Source: Salegentibacter salarius (GTDB lineage: Bacteria > Bacteroidota > Bacteroidia > Flavobacteriales > Flavobacteriaceae). Taken from it: a DNA stretch of 64,000 nt. Under the pieces are notes generated by a model. That model saw only the letters and a list, made by a program, of their open reading frames with translations, did no database searches and had not been told where the DNA came from. A program made the position numbers and the translations under genes. The first letter of the stretch is position 1, and each line of letters starts with the position of its first letter. Of the stretch, positions 41,820 to 50,832 are shown piece after piece. The DNA is taken from NCBI RefSeq assembly GCF_900168265.1, contig NZ_FVZF01000012.1:23286-87285 (forward strand), given 5' to 3'.

Positions 41820-43613
41820 TTAATTTTTGTTGCGTCTTCTTTTAATAGAGCTCTCAATGTTTTTGCTTCGGTTCCCGGATTTTTTTCCTTTTCCAGAACC
41901 GTCTTTAAAATCGTCTGAGCGTCTGCGACCACCACCTTTAAAGTCAGGTTTTTTGCCGCCTTTGTTGAACTTTCCGCCTTTTCGGCCTCCGCCGCCACCG
42001 CCGCCGCGTTTTCCACGTCCGCCGGTATCGGTAGTTTCTTCAACATTAATAAATCTACCCTGGTGTTTAAAGTCCTTGAAAGTACTTAGAACAGTTTCGG
42101 TATTTTTAGTATCGGTATTAAAGAAAGAGAAGCTGTCCTTAACGTCAACTTTATAAACATCGTCACGTCCAAGATCTAAAGTAGCCTTAAGGAAGTCTTT
42201 TAGACTCATCCAGTCAAAATCATCTTTAGCGCCAACATTTATAAAGTAACGCGTAGAATCTCCAGACCCACCTCCGTCTGCAGGAGCTGAGGGAGAACTT
42301 AAGCCTTCAGAATTTTTATAATAATTGAAGAAACGAGTAAATTCTACAGAAAAGAACTTTTTAATAAGCTCTTCTTTGGTAAAATCTTGTAAAACTTCGT
42401 TGATGCTTGGTAAATAAGCATCTATCTCGTGATTAATCTTGGTTTCCTTTATATCATTTGCTAAGTGAAACAGCTGTACCCGGCAAATTTCCATCCCGTC
42501 TGGAATATCTTTTTGCTCAAATTTTTGCTGAATTATGCGCTCGATACTTTTTATTTTACGCATTTCACTTTTGGTAACAATTACCATAGAAACTCCACTC
42601 TTTCCTGCACGACCGGTACGGCCACTTCGGTGAGTATAAGTTTCAATTTCATCGGGTAGCTGGTAGTTGATTACGTGTGTAATATCATCTACATCAATTC
42701 CACGTGCAGCAACATCTGTTGCCACTAACATTTGAATTTGCTTGCTTCTAAAGCTTTTCATCACCAAATCTCTTTGGTTCTGGCTTAGATCCCCATGCAA
42801 AGCTGCGGCGCTATAACCATCTTCAATAAGCTTTTCAGCTACTTTTTGAGTATCTCTTTTTGTTCGGCAAAAAATTACCGAAAAGATATCTGGATTGGCA
42901 TCTGCCAGTCTTTTTAAAGCTTCGTAACGTTGTCTCGAATTAATAAGATAATATTCGTGAGAAACATTAGAAGTTCCCTGGTTTTTAGATCCTACAGTAA
43001 TTTCTATAGGGGTACGCATAAATTTCTTGGCGATGGTTGCAACTTCTTTAGGCATAGTTGCAGAAAATAACCAGGTATGCTTTTCTTTTGGAGTATGAGA
43101 AAGAATTGCCTTAATGTCTTCGAAGAAGCCCATATTTAGCATCTCATCTGCTTCATCTAAAACACAATATTCTATTTTAGAAATATCTACCAGGTTACGA
43201 TTAATCATATCCTGCATACGTCCCGGAGTAGCTACAATAATTTGTGCTCCTCGTTCAATTTGTCTTGCCTGGTCTGTAATACTGGCGCCACCATAAATAG
43301 CAACAGGATTAAGACCTTTTTCGAATTTTGAGTAATTCTTTAATTCATTGGTAATTTGCAGGCAAAGTTCACGTGTTGGTGAAAGAATCAATGCCTGGGT
43401 ATGTTTTTTACTTACGTTTATTTTTTGGATAAGCGGGAATCCAAAAGCAGCTGTCTTTCCTGTACCGGTTTGGGCTAATGCCACCATATCGGTATCTTCA
43501 TTTAGTAAAACAGGAATCGCTTTTTCCTGTATTTCACTTGGGTCTGTAAAACCCATATCTTCGACTGCTTTAAGAATAGAAGGGTTTAAACCTAATTGTT
43601 CAAATTTGTTCAT
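41820..43613 (-). CDS. DEAD-box RNA helicase with DbpA-type RNA-binding domain
   Basis: This 597-residue protein has a Q motif near Phe4-Gln29, motif I AQTGTGKT (47-54), PTREL, DEAD (153-156), SATMPKE (184 onwards), and HRSGRTGRAG. After the two RecA lobes come a dimerisation-like helical region and a DbpA/CsdA RNA-binding domain (about 455-530, RYFINVGAKDDFDWMSLKDF). A Gly/Lys/Arg-rich tail (GGRGKRGGGGGGGRKGGKFN onward) follows. This layout is that of ribosome-assembly or cold-shock helicases (DbpA/CsdA). It is monocistronic. Confidence 0.93.
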   Translation of the reverse strand: MNKFEQLGLNPSILKAVEDMGFTDPSEIQEKAIPVLLNEDTDMVALAQTGTGKTAAFGFPLIQKINVSKKHTQALILSPTRELCLQITNELKNYSKFEKGLNPVAIYGGASITDQARQIERGAQIIVATPGRMQDMINRNLVDISKIEYCVLDEADEMLNMGFFEDIKAILSHTPKEKHTWLFSATMPKEVATIAKKFMRTPIEITVGSKNQGTSNVSHEYYLINSRQRYEALKRLADANPDIFSVIFCRTKRDTQKVAEKLIEDGYSAAALHGDLSQNQRDLVMKSFRSKQIQMLVATDVAARGIDVDDITHVINYQLPDEIETYTHRSGRTGRAGKSGVSMVIVTKSEMRKIKSIERIIQQKFEQKDIPDGMEICRVQLFHLANDIKETKINHEIDAYLPSINEVLQDFTKEELIKKFFSVEFTRFFNYYKNSEGLSSPSAPADGGGSGDSTRYFINVGAKDDFDWMSLKDFLKATLDLGRDDVYKVDVKDSFSFFNTDTKNTETVLSTFKDFKHQGRFINVEETTDTGGRGKRGGGGGGGRKGGKFNKGGKKPDFKGGGRRRSDDFKDGSGKGKKSGNRSKNIESSIKRRRNKN

Positions 43614-43676
43614 ATAAAAAATTAAATAAGCGGCAAAGGTACGGCTTAGATAGCAATATATGCCTATCTACTTCTT

Positions 43677-44249
43677 TTATTTTGAAAGATAGGTGATTAG
43701 CTCCTTAAAGGCTATTCCGCGATGGCTAATTCCAGATTTTTCGCTCAAGCTCATTTCAGCAAATGTCTTTTTATAACCTTGTGGAACAAATATTGGATCA
43801 TAACCAAATCCCTGATCGCCACGTTTTTCTTTTATAATTTTTCCTTTGCAAATTCCTGTAAAAAGATTTTGCTTGTCATTCAAATTTAAAGCGATGGCCG
43901 TTTTAAACTGTGCATTTCTATTTTCTTTGCCCTCTAAATTCTTTAATAATTTAGTGACATTAGAATTATCATTTTTCTCGTCGCCGGCATAGCGAGCAGA
44001 TAAAACTCCCGGCTCACCATTTAAGGCCTCTACTTCTAAACCGGTGTCATCGGCGAAACAATCATAACCGTAGCGATGTCTAACGTGCTCGGCTTTTAAA
44101 ATAGCATTACCCTCTATAGTATCTGCAGTTTCCGGAATTTCCTCATCACAACCAATATCATCTAGTGATAAAAGTTTGATGTAATGCGGCAAAAGCGCCT
44201 TTATTTCAATTAGTTTGTTCTTATTGTGAGTGGCGAATACAAGTTCCAT
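43677..44249 (-). CDS. rdgB: XTP/dITP diphosphohydrolase (RdgB/HAM1)
   Basis: This 190-residue protein sanitises the nucleotide pool by hydrolysing dITP, XTP and related non-canonical purine triphosphates. Family signatures are [16 protein letters not shown], the [26 protein letters not shown] segment, [20 protein letters not shown], and [10 protein letters not shown]. The Asp in ADDTGL and the Lys/His residues of the C-terminal motifs are all kept. It is co-directional with rlmH and 10 nt from it. Confidence 0.96.
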   Translation of the reverse strand: MELVFATHNKNKLIEIKALLPHYIKLLSLDDIGCDEEIPETADTIEGNAILKAEHVRHRYGYDCFADDTGLEVEALNGEPGVLSARYAGDEKNDNSNVTKLLKNLEGKENRNAQFKTAIALNLNDKQNLFTGICKGKIIKEKRGDQGFGYDPIFVPQGYKKTFAEMSLSEKSGISHRGIAFKELITYLSK

Positions 44250-44259
44250 AGCTTATGTT

Positions 44260-44733
44260 TTATCGGTGGTGGTAGGGTTCGTTTTTTAAGATTGTAAAAG
44301 CGCGGTAAAGCTGCTCGGTAAAGAAAAGCCTCACCATTTGGTGAGAGAAAGTCATTTGTGAGAGTGCCACTTTAGAATCGGCTCTTTGGTAAACTGCTTC
44401 CGAAAATCCGTAAGGACCTCCAATTACAAAAATAAGTTGCTTAAGCCCACTGTTTAATCGTTTTTGAATGTATGCTGAAAATTTTTCTGAAGAAAACTCT
44501 TTTCCGTTTTCATCTAAAAGTACCAGGAAATCTGAATTCTGAACTTTAGCAAGGATCAATTCGCCTTCTTTTTCTTTTTGCTGATTTTCATCCAGGCTTT
44601 TTGTCTTTTTAAGGTCTGGAATAATATCAATTTCAAATTTATTGTAAAACTGAAGCCGATTTTTATAGACCTCAATAAGTTGTTTTAGCTCCCGGTTATC
44701 GGTCTTTCCTATACAGAGTAATTTTATTGTCAT
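44260..44733 (-). CDS. rlmH: 23S rRNA pseudouridine-1915 N3-methyltransferase
   Basis: This 157-residue SPOUT enzyme begins MTIKLLCIGKTDNRELKQLI. The SAM-knot region is FVIGGPYGFSEAVYQRADSK, and it ends with the invariant FFTEQLYRAFTILKNEPYHH then R. All are diagnostic of RlmH, which methylates the pseudouridine in helix 69 of the 50S subunit. It is transcribed with rdgB and divergent from nadC, with a gap of 51 nt. Confidence 0.96.
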   Translation of the reverse strand: MTIKLLCIGKTDNRELKQLIEVYKNRLQFYNKFEIDIIPDLKKTKSLDENQQKEKEGELILAKVQNSDFLVLLDENGKEFSSEKFSAYIQKRLNSGLKQLIFVIGGPYGFSEAVYQRADSKVALSQMTFSHQMVRLFFTEQLYRAFTILKNEPYHHR

Positions 44734-44784
44734 TCGGTAGATTTTACGCAGACTTTGCTACATTTACAAAAATAAGTATTGCAA

Positions 44785-45642
44785 ATGATCTCAAAAGAAC
44801 AATTTGAAAAAGAAATAGATCTTATTATAGAAAACGCCATTCGAGAGGATGTTGGGAGTGGTGACCATAGTTCGCTCGCTTGTATTCCTGCTGAAGCGAA
44901 AGGGAAAGCTAAGCTCCTGGTAAAGGATAAAGGCATTTTAGCCGGTGTGGATTTTGCCTTACAGGTTTTTGAATATGTAGATCCAAATTTAAAAATTGAC
45001 GGTTTAATTAAAGATGGGAAAGCAATAGAAAGAGGAGACATCGCTTTTTATGTTGAAGGTAGTTCTCAATCTATATTAAAAGCTGAGAGGTTGGTATTGA
45101 ATGCAATGCAAAGAATGAGCGCCATTGCCACCAAAACCAACATTTTTGTTCGAAAATTAGAAGGTACTAATACCAAAATTTTAGATACCAGGAAAACCAC
45201 ACCCGGGATTAGAGCTTTAGAGAAATGGGCGGTAAAAATTGGAGGAGGAGAGAACCATAGATTCGCTTTATATGATATGGTTATGCTTAAAGACAATCAT
45301 ATAGATTTTGCCGGCGGAATTACTAAAGCTATTAATAAAACCAAAGATTACCTTAAAGCCAACCAACTTGATCTTAAAATTATTGTTGAGGCGAGAAATT
45401 TAAAGGAAATTGAGGAAATTCTGGAAAGTGAAGGTGTTTATCGTATTTTAATAGATAACTTTAATTATGAAGATACCCGGCAGGCGGTAAAACTTATTAA
45501 CGGTAAATGCTTAACTGAATCTAGCGGAGGAATCACCCTGGATACCGCTAGGAAATATGCAGAATGTGGTGTAGATTATATTTCCAGTGGGGCTTTAACG
45601 CACTCGGTTTATAATTTAGATCTCAGTCTAAAAGCAATATAA
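44785..45642 (+). CDS. nadC: Nicotinate-nucleotide pyrophosphorylase (quinolinate phosphoribosyltransferase)
   Basis: This 285-residue NAD-synthesis enzyme has the expected start at the ATG at 44785; a TTG two codons earlier is unlikely. Signatures: IREDVGSGDHSSLACIPAEA, SILKAERLVLNAMQRMSAIA, DTRKTTPGIRALEKWAVKIG, GENHRFALYDMVMLKDNHID, and ESSGGITLDTARKYAECGVD. It converts quinolinate and PRPP to nicotinate mononucleotide. The next gene begins 3 nt after the stop, so the two are probably co-transcribed. Confidence 0.96.
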   Translation: MISKEQFEKEIDLIIENAIREDVGSGDHSSLACIPAEAKGKAKLLVKDKGILAGVDFALQVFEYVDPNLKIDGLIKDGKAIERGDIAFYVEGSSQSILKAERLVLNAMQRMSAIATKTNIFVRKLEGTNTKILDTRKTTPGIRALEKWAVKIGGGENHRFALYDMVMLKDNHIDFAGGITKAINKTKDYLKANQLDLKIIVEARNLKEIEEILESEGVYRILIDNFNYEDTRQAVKLINGKCLTESSGGITLDTARKYAECGVDYISSGALTHSVYNLDLSLKAI

Positions 45643-45645
45643 TGT

Positions 45646-46566
45646 ATGGCGCCCAAAAAAGCCCTTCTATCTAAAATAGAGCAATTTTCAAATTGGTGGG
45701 AAAATAAAACCAAAGAAATAATTTTGCCCGGCTTTGATGGTTTATCGCTTTACGATCTTTGGGAAATTTATTCCGGCGGAATTATAAAAGGAACCTTCTC
45801 TACCAGGGCGAGTGCTATCGCATTTAGTTTTTTTATGGCGCTGTTTCCTTTTTTGCTGTTTATGCTGAACTTAATTCCATACATTAATTTTATAGACGAT
45901 TTTCAGCTGCAATTCCTGGTCTTTATGGATTCCTTGCTGCCGCCAAACACCTCAGATTTTTTTAATGATATTTTTCTGGATATTGCTAATACACCTCGTG
46001 GGGGGTTGCTTTCGTTAGCATTTATTGTTTCTATTTTTTTAATGACCAATGGAATAAACGCCATTTTTACCGGTTTTGAATTCTCTTACCATACCAATGC
46101 AAACAGGTCTATTGTAAGGCAGTATCTGGTGGCCGTTGGGGTTTCACTTATAATGGCCTTACTATTATTACTTACCGTGATTCTGGCGGTTTATCTAACC
46201 TACGCGGTAAATGATTTTAATGAGCTGGGAATAGGATTCAGTAAGCTTAGTGCGGCCTTTGTAAAATATTTGGTGTTTATTTTGCTTATTTATACAGCAG
46301 TGGCCACCTTATATTATTTTGGGACTAAAGAAGCTCGGCAGGCCCGTTTCTTCTCGGTGGGAGCTTTTTTTACAACCTTGTTAATTGTGATCTTCACTTA
46401 TTTATTTGGTTTGTATATTGAAAATTTTTCTACCTATAATGAGCTGTATGGCTCGATTGGTGCATTATTAATATTAATGGTGTATATCTGGTTAAATTCT
46501 AATATATTGCTCCTGGGATTTGAATTAAATGCATCTTTAATAAAAATGAAGAAAAAAATTAAATAA
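45646..46566 (+). CDS. YihY/BrkB family inner-membrane protein
   Basis: This 306-residue protein has six transmembrane helices. SLYDLWEIYSGGIIKGTFST, then RASAIAFSFFMALFPFLLFM matches the YihY/virulence factor BrkB family opening. Near the end, YGSIGALLILMVYIWLNSNI then LLLGFELNA is the conserved closing motif. The family was once called ribonuclease BN; that activity is not its own. It is thought to be a transporter or envelope factor of unknown substrate. Translation is probably coupled to nadC. Confidence 0.92.
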   Translation: MAPKKALLSKIEQFSNWWENKTKEIILPGFDGLSLYDLWEIYSGGIIKGTFSTRASAIAFSFFMALFPFLLFMLNLIPYINFIDDFQLQFLVFMDSLLPPNTSDFFNDIFLDIANTPRGGLLSLAFIVSIFLMTNGINAIFTGFEFSYHTNANRSIVRQYLVAVGVSLIMALLLLLTVILAVYLTYAVNDFNELGIGFSKLSAAFVKYLVFILLIYTAVATLYYFGTKEARQARFFSVGAFFTTLLIVIFTYLFGLYIENFSTYNELYGSIGALLILMVYIWLNSNILLLGFELNASLIKMKKKIK

Positions 46567-46592
46567 CTTAACAACCTAAAACCACATTAAAA

Positions 46593-47156
46593 ATGAAAAA
46601 ATTATTAGTCCTTTTTGTTGCCGTTTTTGGCTTAAACTTAACTTCAGCACAAACCGAAATAGGTGGTGCCACATTACCATATACTTTAGAATATGGTTCT
46701 GAAAAACTTACACTTAATGGAGCCGGAGTAAGAGAGAAATTCTGGATGGATATGTATGCCGGCGGACTTTACCTCAAAAACAAATCGGGAGATGCTACAG
46801 AAATAATGAATAAGGATGAAGCCATGGCACTCAAATTGCACATAGTTTCAAAGATGATTACCAGTGAACGTATGATGGATGCGGTAAATGAAGGTTTCGA
46901 AAATGCAACCGGTGGAAATACAGCACCAATTTCGGCAGAGATCAAGAAATTTATCAGCTTTTTTGAAGATGAAATCAATAAAGGAGATATTTTTGACCTT
47001 GTTTACCTGCCAGAAAGAGGTTCGGTAATCTATAAAAATGGAAAAGAAAGTGGTGCTATCCAGGGAATGGAGTTTAAAAAAGCTTTATTTGGAATATGGC
47101 TTTCTGATGAACCAGCAGATGATGACCTTAAAGAGGGAATGCTGGGTAAACAATAA
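46593..47156 (+). CDS. Chalcone isomerase-like fold periplasmic protein
   Basis: This 187-residue protein has a signal peptide (MKKLLVLFVAVFGLNLTSAQ). The core EIGGATLPYTLEYGSEKLTL, NGAGVREKFWMDMYAGGLYL, and FKKALFGIWLSDEPADDDLK matches the bacterial chalcone-isomerase-like domain (PF16036). Bacterial members are mostly not flavonoid enzymes and probably bind fatty acids or other small molecules. It sits in a short run of envelope genes (YihY before, DUF2147 after, 11 nt apart). Confidence 0.9.
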   Translation: MKKLLVLFVAVFGLNLTSAQTEIGGATLPYTLEYGSEKLTLNGAGVREKFWMDMYAGGLYLKNKSGDATEIMNKDEAMALKLHIVSKMITSERMMDAVNEGFENATGGNTAPISAEIKKFISFFEDEINKGDIFDLVYLPERGSVIYKNGKESGAIQGMEFKKALFGIWLSDEPADDDLKEGMLGKQ

Positions 47157-47167
47157 AATTTTAAATA

Positions 47168-47605
47168 ATGAAAATTAAATTTAACTTACTAAACCTATTA
47201 ATTTTTGGATCTATCCTGATATCTTCAGGACTGCAGGCCCAGGTAGTTTTTGGGAAATGGAAAGTAGTTAATGAAGCCGGTCGTGTAAATTCTATTGTAG
47301 AAATTTATGAAAAGGATAACGCTGTTCACGGTAAAGTAATAAGAATTACCAAAGAAGAACACCGTGATCGTAAATGTACTGAATGCCCGGGGAAACTTAA
47401 AAATCAGCCTATAGAAGGACTAAACGTTATTCGAGATTTTAAAAAAGAAGGTGACGAATATGTAGATGGTACTTTAATTGACCCAAAATCTGGAAAAGAA
47501 TATAAAGGGAAAATTTGGGTAGATCAGGAACACCCCAATAAGCTTAACGTTCGCGGATATATCGCTTTTTTCTATAAGACTAAAGTTTGGGAACGCGCCG
47601 AATAA
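47168..47605 (+). CDS. DUF2147 periplasmic protein
   Basis: This 145-residue protein has a signal peptide (residues 1-25, ending LQAQ). The core GKWKVVNEAGRVNSIVEIYE, GKVIRITKEEHRDRKCTECP, and YKGKIWVDQEHPNKLNVRGY IAFF is DUF2147, a small beta-barrel resembling lipocalin-like folds. The pair Cys-Thr-Glu-Cys could form a disulfide in the periplasm. It is the last gene of a short operon, followed by a terminator. Confidence 0.92.
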   Translation: MKIKFNLLNLLIFGSILISSGLQAQVVFGKWKVVNEAGRVNSIVEIYEKDNAVHGKVIRITKEEHRDRKCTECPGKLKNQPIEGLNVIRDFKKEGDEYVDGTLIDPKSGKEYKGKIWVDQEHPNKLNVRGYIAFFYKTKVWERAE

Positions 47606-47630
47606 ATTTTCTGAGAAATTAAATAGTTTA

Positions 47631-47660
47631 AAAAACCATTCTTTTTTAAGGATGGTTTTT
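47631..47660 (+). terminator. Rho-independent terminator after the DUF2147 gene
   Basis: AAAAACCATTC (47631-47641) pairs with GGATGGTTTTT (47650-47660), 11 bp with one T-G pair, then a T-rich tail. Confidence 0.85.
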
Positions 47661-47743
47661 ATTTTTGAATAAACTTACTTTATTGGGTAAGTTTTAATAT
47701 GCGAATATTGCAGCAAAATATTTAGAAATTTTCAACTTTAAAT

Positions 47744-50197
47744 ATGCCCTATTTTATAGATGTTATTTTACCATTACCGCTGCAAAAGCGTTTTACTTAC
47801 GCTATATCTGAAGCAGAGGCTAATTTTTTAGAAGAGGGCATGCGGGTGGCTGTACCATTTGGTAAGTCTAAAGTTTATACTGCAATTACGGCTGCAATTC
47901 ATCAAAATCCACCACAGGTTTACGAAGCAAAACCTATAAATCAGATTTTAGATAAAAACCCTTTAGTAACAAAGCATCAATTAAAATTTTGGGCCTGGAT
48001 AGCGTCCTATTATATGTGTGCTGAAGGAGACGTGCTAAAGGCAGCACTGCCCGGTGCCTTTTTATTGGAAAGCGAAAGTATTGTTGAGCTTGCCAAAGGT
48101 GCAAATGTGGAAGAGGTGGAATTAGAAGATGAAGAATACCTGGTGATAGAAGCTTTACAGCGGCAATCTTCGGTAAAAATCCAGGAGGTCATGAAAATTC
48201 TGGATAAAAAAACCGTGCTACCTTTTATTAATGCACTGGTGCAAAAGGGATTGGTAGTGCTTAACCAGGAGATATATGAGCAATATAAGCCGAAGAAAAT
48301 ACGCTTTGTTAGATTAAACCCTGAGTATGACAATGAAGCCGAAATGCATCAACTTCTTGATGAGTTAGAAAAGGCACCAAAACAAAAAGAAGCTCTATTA
48401 AGTTTTTTCAGCATAAAGGCGCAGCATAAGAAACCTTTAAAAGTAAAAGATCTAAGCGATAAATCGGGGGTTTCTGCGGCAATCATTAAAAGTCTTATCA
48501 AAAAGGAAATTCTAGAGGAATTTTACGAAAAGACCGATAGGGTTACTTTCTCAGGAGAATCTTCTCAAACGGAAATTCAGTTGAGTGAAATTCAGCATAA
48601 AGCTTTTTCAGAAATAGAAGCCGGTTTAAAGGAACAGGATGTTTGTTTATTTCACGGAATTACTTCTTCAGGAAAAACCGAGATTTATATAAAACTGATA
48701 GAAAAGGTTATTGAAAACGGCCAGCAGGCACTTTATGTTTTACCGGAAATCGCATTAACCACCCAGTTAATTGAACGTTTACGAGCTTATTTTGGTGATA
48801 AAGTTTTGGTTTATCATAGTAAATATTCGGTAAACGAAAGGGTAGAGGTGTACCGGCATATTTTAGAAGATTCAGAAAAAGCTCGAATAGTAATAGGTGC
48901 ACGTTCCTCAATATTTCTGCCTTTTGCTAATTTAGGCCTGGTAGTGGTAGATGAGGAGCATGAAACTTCTTTTAAACAATTTGATCCTGCACCGCGCTAT
49001 CACGCCCGAGATGCTGCGGTAGTTCTGGCGAATTTATTCAAAACTAAAACCATCTTAGGTTCGGCCACTCCTTCATTAGAATCTTATTTTAATGCCAAGC
49101 ATCATAAATATGCTTTTGTAGAATTAAACCGAAGATATGGCGATGTTTTAGAGCCCGAAATTGAAATTGTAGATATAAAAACTAAATACAAGAAGAAAGA
49201 GATGAAAGGGCATTTTTCTAATAAAATGCTCGCTGAAATTAGAGATACGCTGGATGTGGGAGAACAGGTGATCTTATTTCAAAACCGCAGAGGGTTTTCT
49301 CCAGTTTTGGAATGTAATACTTGCGGGCATTCTCCACAATGCCCTAATTGTGATGTAAGTTTAACTTTTCATAGTCATAACAACCAGTTGCGTTGTCATT
49401 ATTGTGGTTATCATATCGCCATGCAAAAAAAATGTATGGCTTGTGACAGTCCGGAAATTACTACAAAAGGTTTTGGAACCGAACAAATTGAAACCGAGTT
49501 AAAGGCTATTTTTCCTGATTATAAAACTGCAAGAATGGATCAGGATACTACTCGCGGAAAATATGCTTACGAAAAATTGATCACTTCATTCGAACAACAG
49601 GAAATAGATATTTTAATCGGTACCCAGATGCTTACTAAAGGGCTTGATTTTAGAAAAGTAAATCTGGTAGGAATAATGAATGCCGATAATTTATTGAATT
49701 TCCCCGATTTTAGAGCTCACGAACGCAGTTTTCAATTGATGCTCCAGGTTGCAGGTAGGGCAGGGAGAACAAAGAAACGAGGAAAAGTTTTGATTCAAAG
49801 CTACAATCCGCATCACCAGATCATTCAACAGGTTTCTATGGGAGATTATGCCGGGATGTATAAAGATCAGTTAGAAGAACGCTATAATTATAAGTATCCG
49901 CCATTCTATAGATTGATTAGAATTACATTAAAATGCCGGGATTATTCTAAAACCAATGATGGTGCCGACTGGTTAGCAGCCGGAATGAAAAACGTTTTTA
50001 AAGAAAATGTGTTGGGGCCTGAATTTCCTCCTGTTGCCCGTATTAGAAATGAATATTATAAGAATATTCTGCTTAAAATTCCGCAGCAACAATCATTAGG
50101 AAAGACAAAAAAAATACTTCAACGTATTATGGAAAGCTTTAAAGCTATTGGAGCTTTTAGAAGTATAAAGGTGGTGATTAATGTAGATCCTATTTAG
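47744..50197 (+). CDS. priA: Primosomal protein N', replication restart helicase
   Basis: This 817-residue protein has an N-terminal 3'-DNA-binding domain (YFIDVILPLPLQKRFTYAIS; RVAVPFGKSKVYTAIT), a winged-helix region, and a helicase core with Walker A GITSSGKTEIYIKL and DEEH (VVVDEEHETSFKQFDPAPRY). The zinc-binding segment has eight Cys (CNTCGHSPQCPNCDVSL; CHYCGYH; KKCMACDSPE). IGTQMLTKGLDF and QVAGRAGR follow. It reloads the replisome at collapsed forks. The length is standard for Bacteroidetes. It is followed, after a promoter of its own, by a ParDE-type pair. Confidence 0.96.
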   Translation: MPYFIDVILPLPLQKRFTYAISEAEANFLEEGMRVAVPFGKSKVYTAITAAIHQNPPQVYEAKPINQILDKNPLVTKHQLKFWAWIASYYMCAEGDVLKAALPGAFLLESESIVELAKGANVEEVELEDEEYLVIEALQRQSSVKIQEVMKILDKKTVLPFINALVQKGLVVLNQEIYEQYKPKKIRFVRLNPEYDNEAEMHQLLDELEKAPKQKEALLSFFSIKAQHKKPLKVKDLSDKSGVSAAIIKSLIKKEILEEFYEKTDRVTFSGESSQTEIQLSEIQHKAFSEIEAGLKEQDVCLFHGITSSGKTEIYIKLIEKVIENGQQALYVLPEIALTTQLIERLRAYFGDKVLVYHSKYSVNERVEVYRHILEDSEKARIVIGARSSIFLPFANLGLVVVDEEHETSFKQFDPAPRYHARDAAVVLANLFKTKTILGSATPSLESYFNAKHHKYAFVELNRRYGDVLEPEIEIVDIKTKYKKKEMKGHFSNKMLAEIRDTLDVGEQVILFQNRRGFSPVLECNTCGHSPQCPNCDVSLTFHSHNNQLRCHYCGYHIAMQKKCMACDSPEITTKGFGTEQIETELKAIFPDYKTARMDQDTTRGKYAYEKLITSFEQQEIDILIGTQMLTKGLDFRKVNLVGIMNADNLLNFPDFRAHERSFQLMLQVAGRAGRTKKRGKVLIQSYNPHHQIIQQVSMGDYAGMYKDQLEERYNYKYPPFYRLIRITLKCRDYSKTNDGADWLAAGMKNVFKENVLGPEFPPVARIRNEYYKNILLKIPQQQSLGKTKKILQRIMESFKAIGAFRSIKVVINVDPI

Positions 50198-50234
50198 CTT
50201 TAAAGTCTTTAGCTAATAAATTTGACAAAAAAGC

Positions 50235-50265
50235 TTGAAACAGATGTGATTTTGGTGTAAATTTG
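50235..50265 (+). promoter_or_regulatory. Promoter of the ParDE-type module
   Basis: TTG (50235-50237) and TAAATTTG (50258-50265) are 20 nt apart and end 17 nt before the antitoxin ATG. The leader would therefore be very short. Confidence 0.7.
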
Positions 50266-50282
50266 CATCAAAATTATTAATT

Positions 50283-50522
50283 ATGGCAAGGCAGAGTATT
50301 TCCCTTACAGAACCCAATGATGAATGGTTAAAAGACCAGGTTGAAAATAAAGAATATTCCAGTAAGAGTGAATTAGTGAACGACTTAATTAGGCAGGCTA
50401 GAAAACAACAGGTGCAAATTAATTGGATAAGTGCTAAATTGGAAAATGCTGAAAACAGAGGCTTTTCTAATGATACCAAAGAACAAATATTAGCTCAGTC
50501 AAAGTCTCTACTAAATGGCTAA
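50283..50522 (+). CDS. ParD/CopG-like antitoxin
   Basis: This 79-residue protein has the ribbon-helix-helix start ARQSISLTEPNDEWLKDQVE NKEYSSKSELVNDLIRQARK, matching the ParD pattern of one beta-strand and two helices, with SxSE(L/V)xxxxIR typical of the family. The C-terminal part binds the toxin. It overlaps the toxin gene by 8 nt and has its own promoter, which such antitoxins usually repress. Confidence 0.92.
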   Translation: MARQSISLTEPNDEWLKDQVENKEYSSKSELVNDLIRQARKQQVQINWISAKLENAENRGFSNDTKEQILAQSKSLLNG

Positions 50523-50808
50523 ATATAAGCTAAGTGAGGTAGCAAAGGGAGATTTGATAAGAATTCACCAATACGGAGTTAAAAAATTTGGAATGGCACA
50601 GGCCGATAAATATTTTGAATCGTTTTTTGAATATTTTAAAATTATTGCCCAAGAACCATATTCTTTTGAAGCTGTAGATTATATAAAAGAAGGCTATAGA
50701 CGCTGCGTTTGTGGTTCAGATAGTATTTATTACAGAATAAATGATGAAGAGAAAACCATAGAAATTATGGCTATTATTGGTAGACAGGATTTGCAGAATA
50801 TTCTCTAA
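50515..50808 (+). CDS. ParE/RelE-like toxin
   Basis: This 97-residue protein has the RelE/ParE fold: KYKLSEVAKGDLIRIHQYGV, FGMAQADKYFESFFEYFKII, the strand GYRRCVCGSDSIYYRINDEE, and IEIMAIIGRQDLQNIL with the late Arg typical of ParE. ParE toxins act on DNA gyrase; RelE relatives cut mRNA on the ribosome. The ParD-like partner favours ParE. Its start lies inside the end of the antitoxin gene. Confidence 0.92.
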   Translation: MAKYKLSEVAKGDLIRIHQYGVKKFGMAQADKYFESFFEYFKIIAQEPYSFEAVDYIKEGYRRCVCGSDSIYYRINDEEKTIEIMAIIGRQDLQNIL

Positions 50809-50832
50809 TTGCTTAAAAAATATTTTGAAAAA

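Noticed and set aside
41801..42046. Alanine/lysine-rich minus-strand frame over the helicase tail
   Set aside because: It is an alternate reading frame of the Gly/Arg/Lys-rich C-terminus of the DEAD-box helicase. The low-complexity DNA keeps several frames open.
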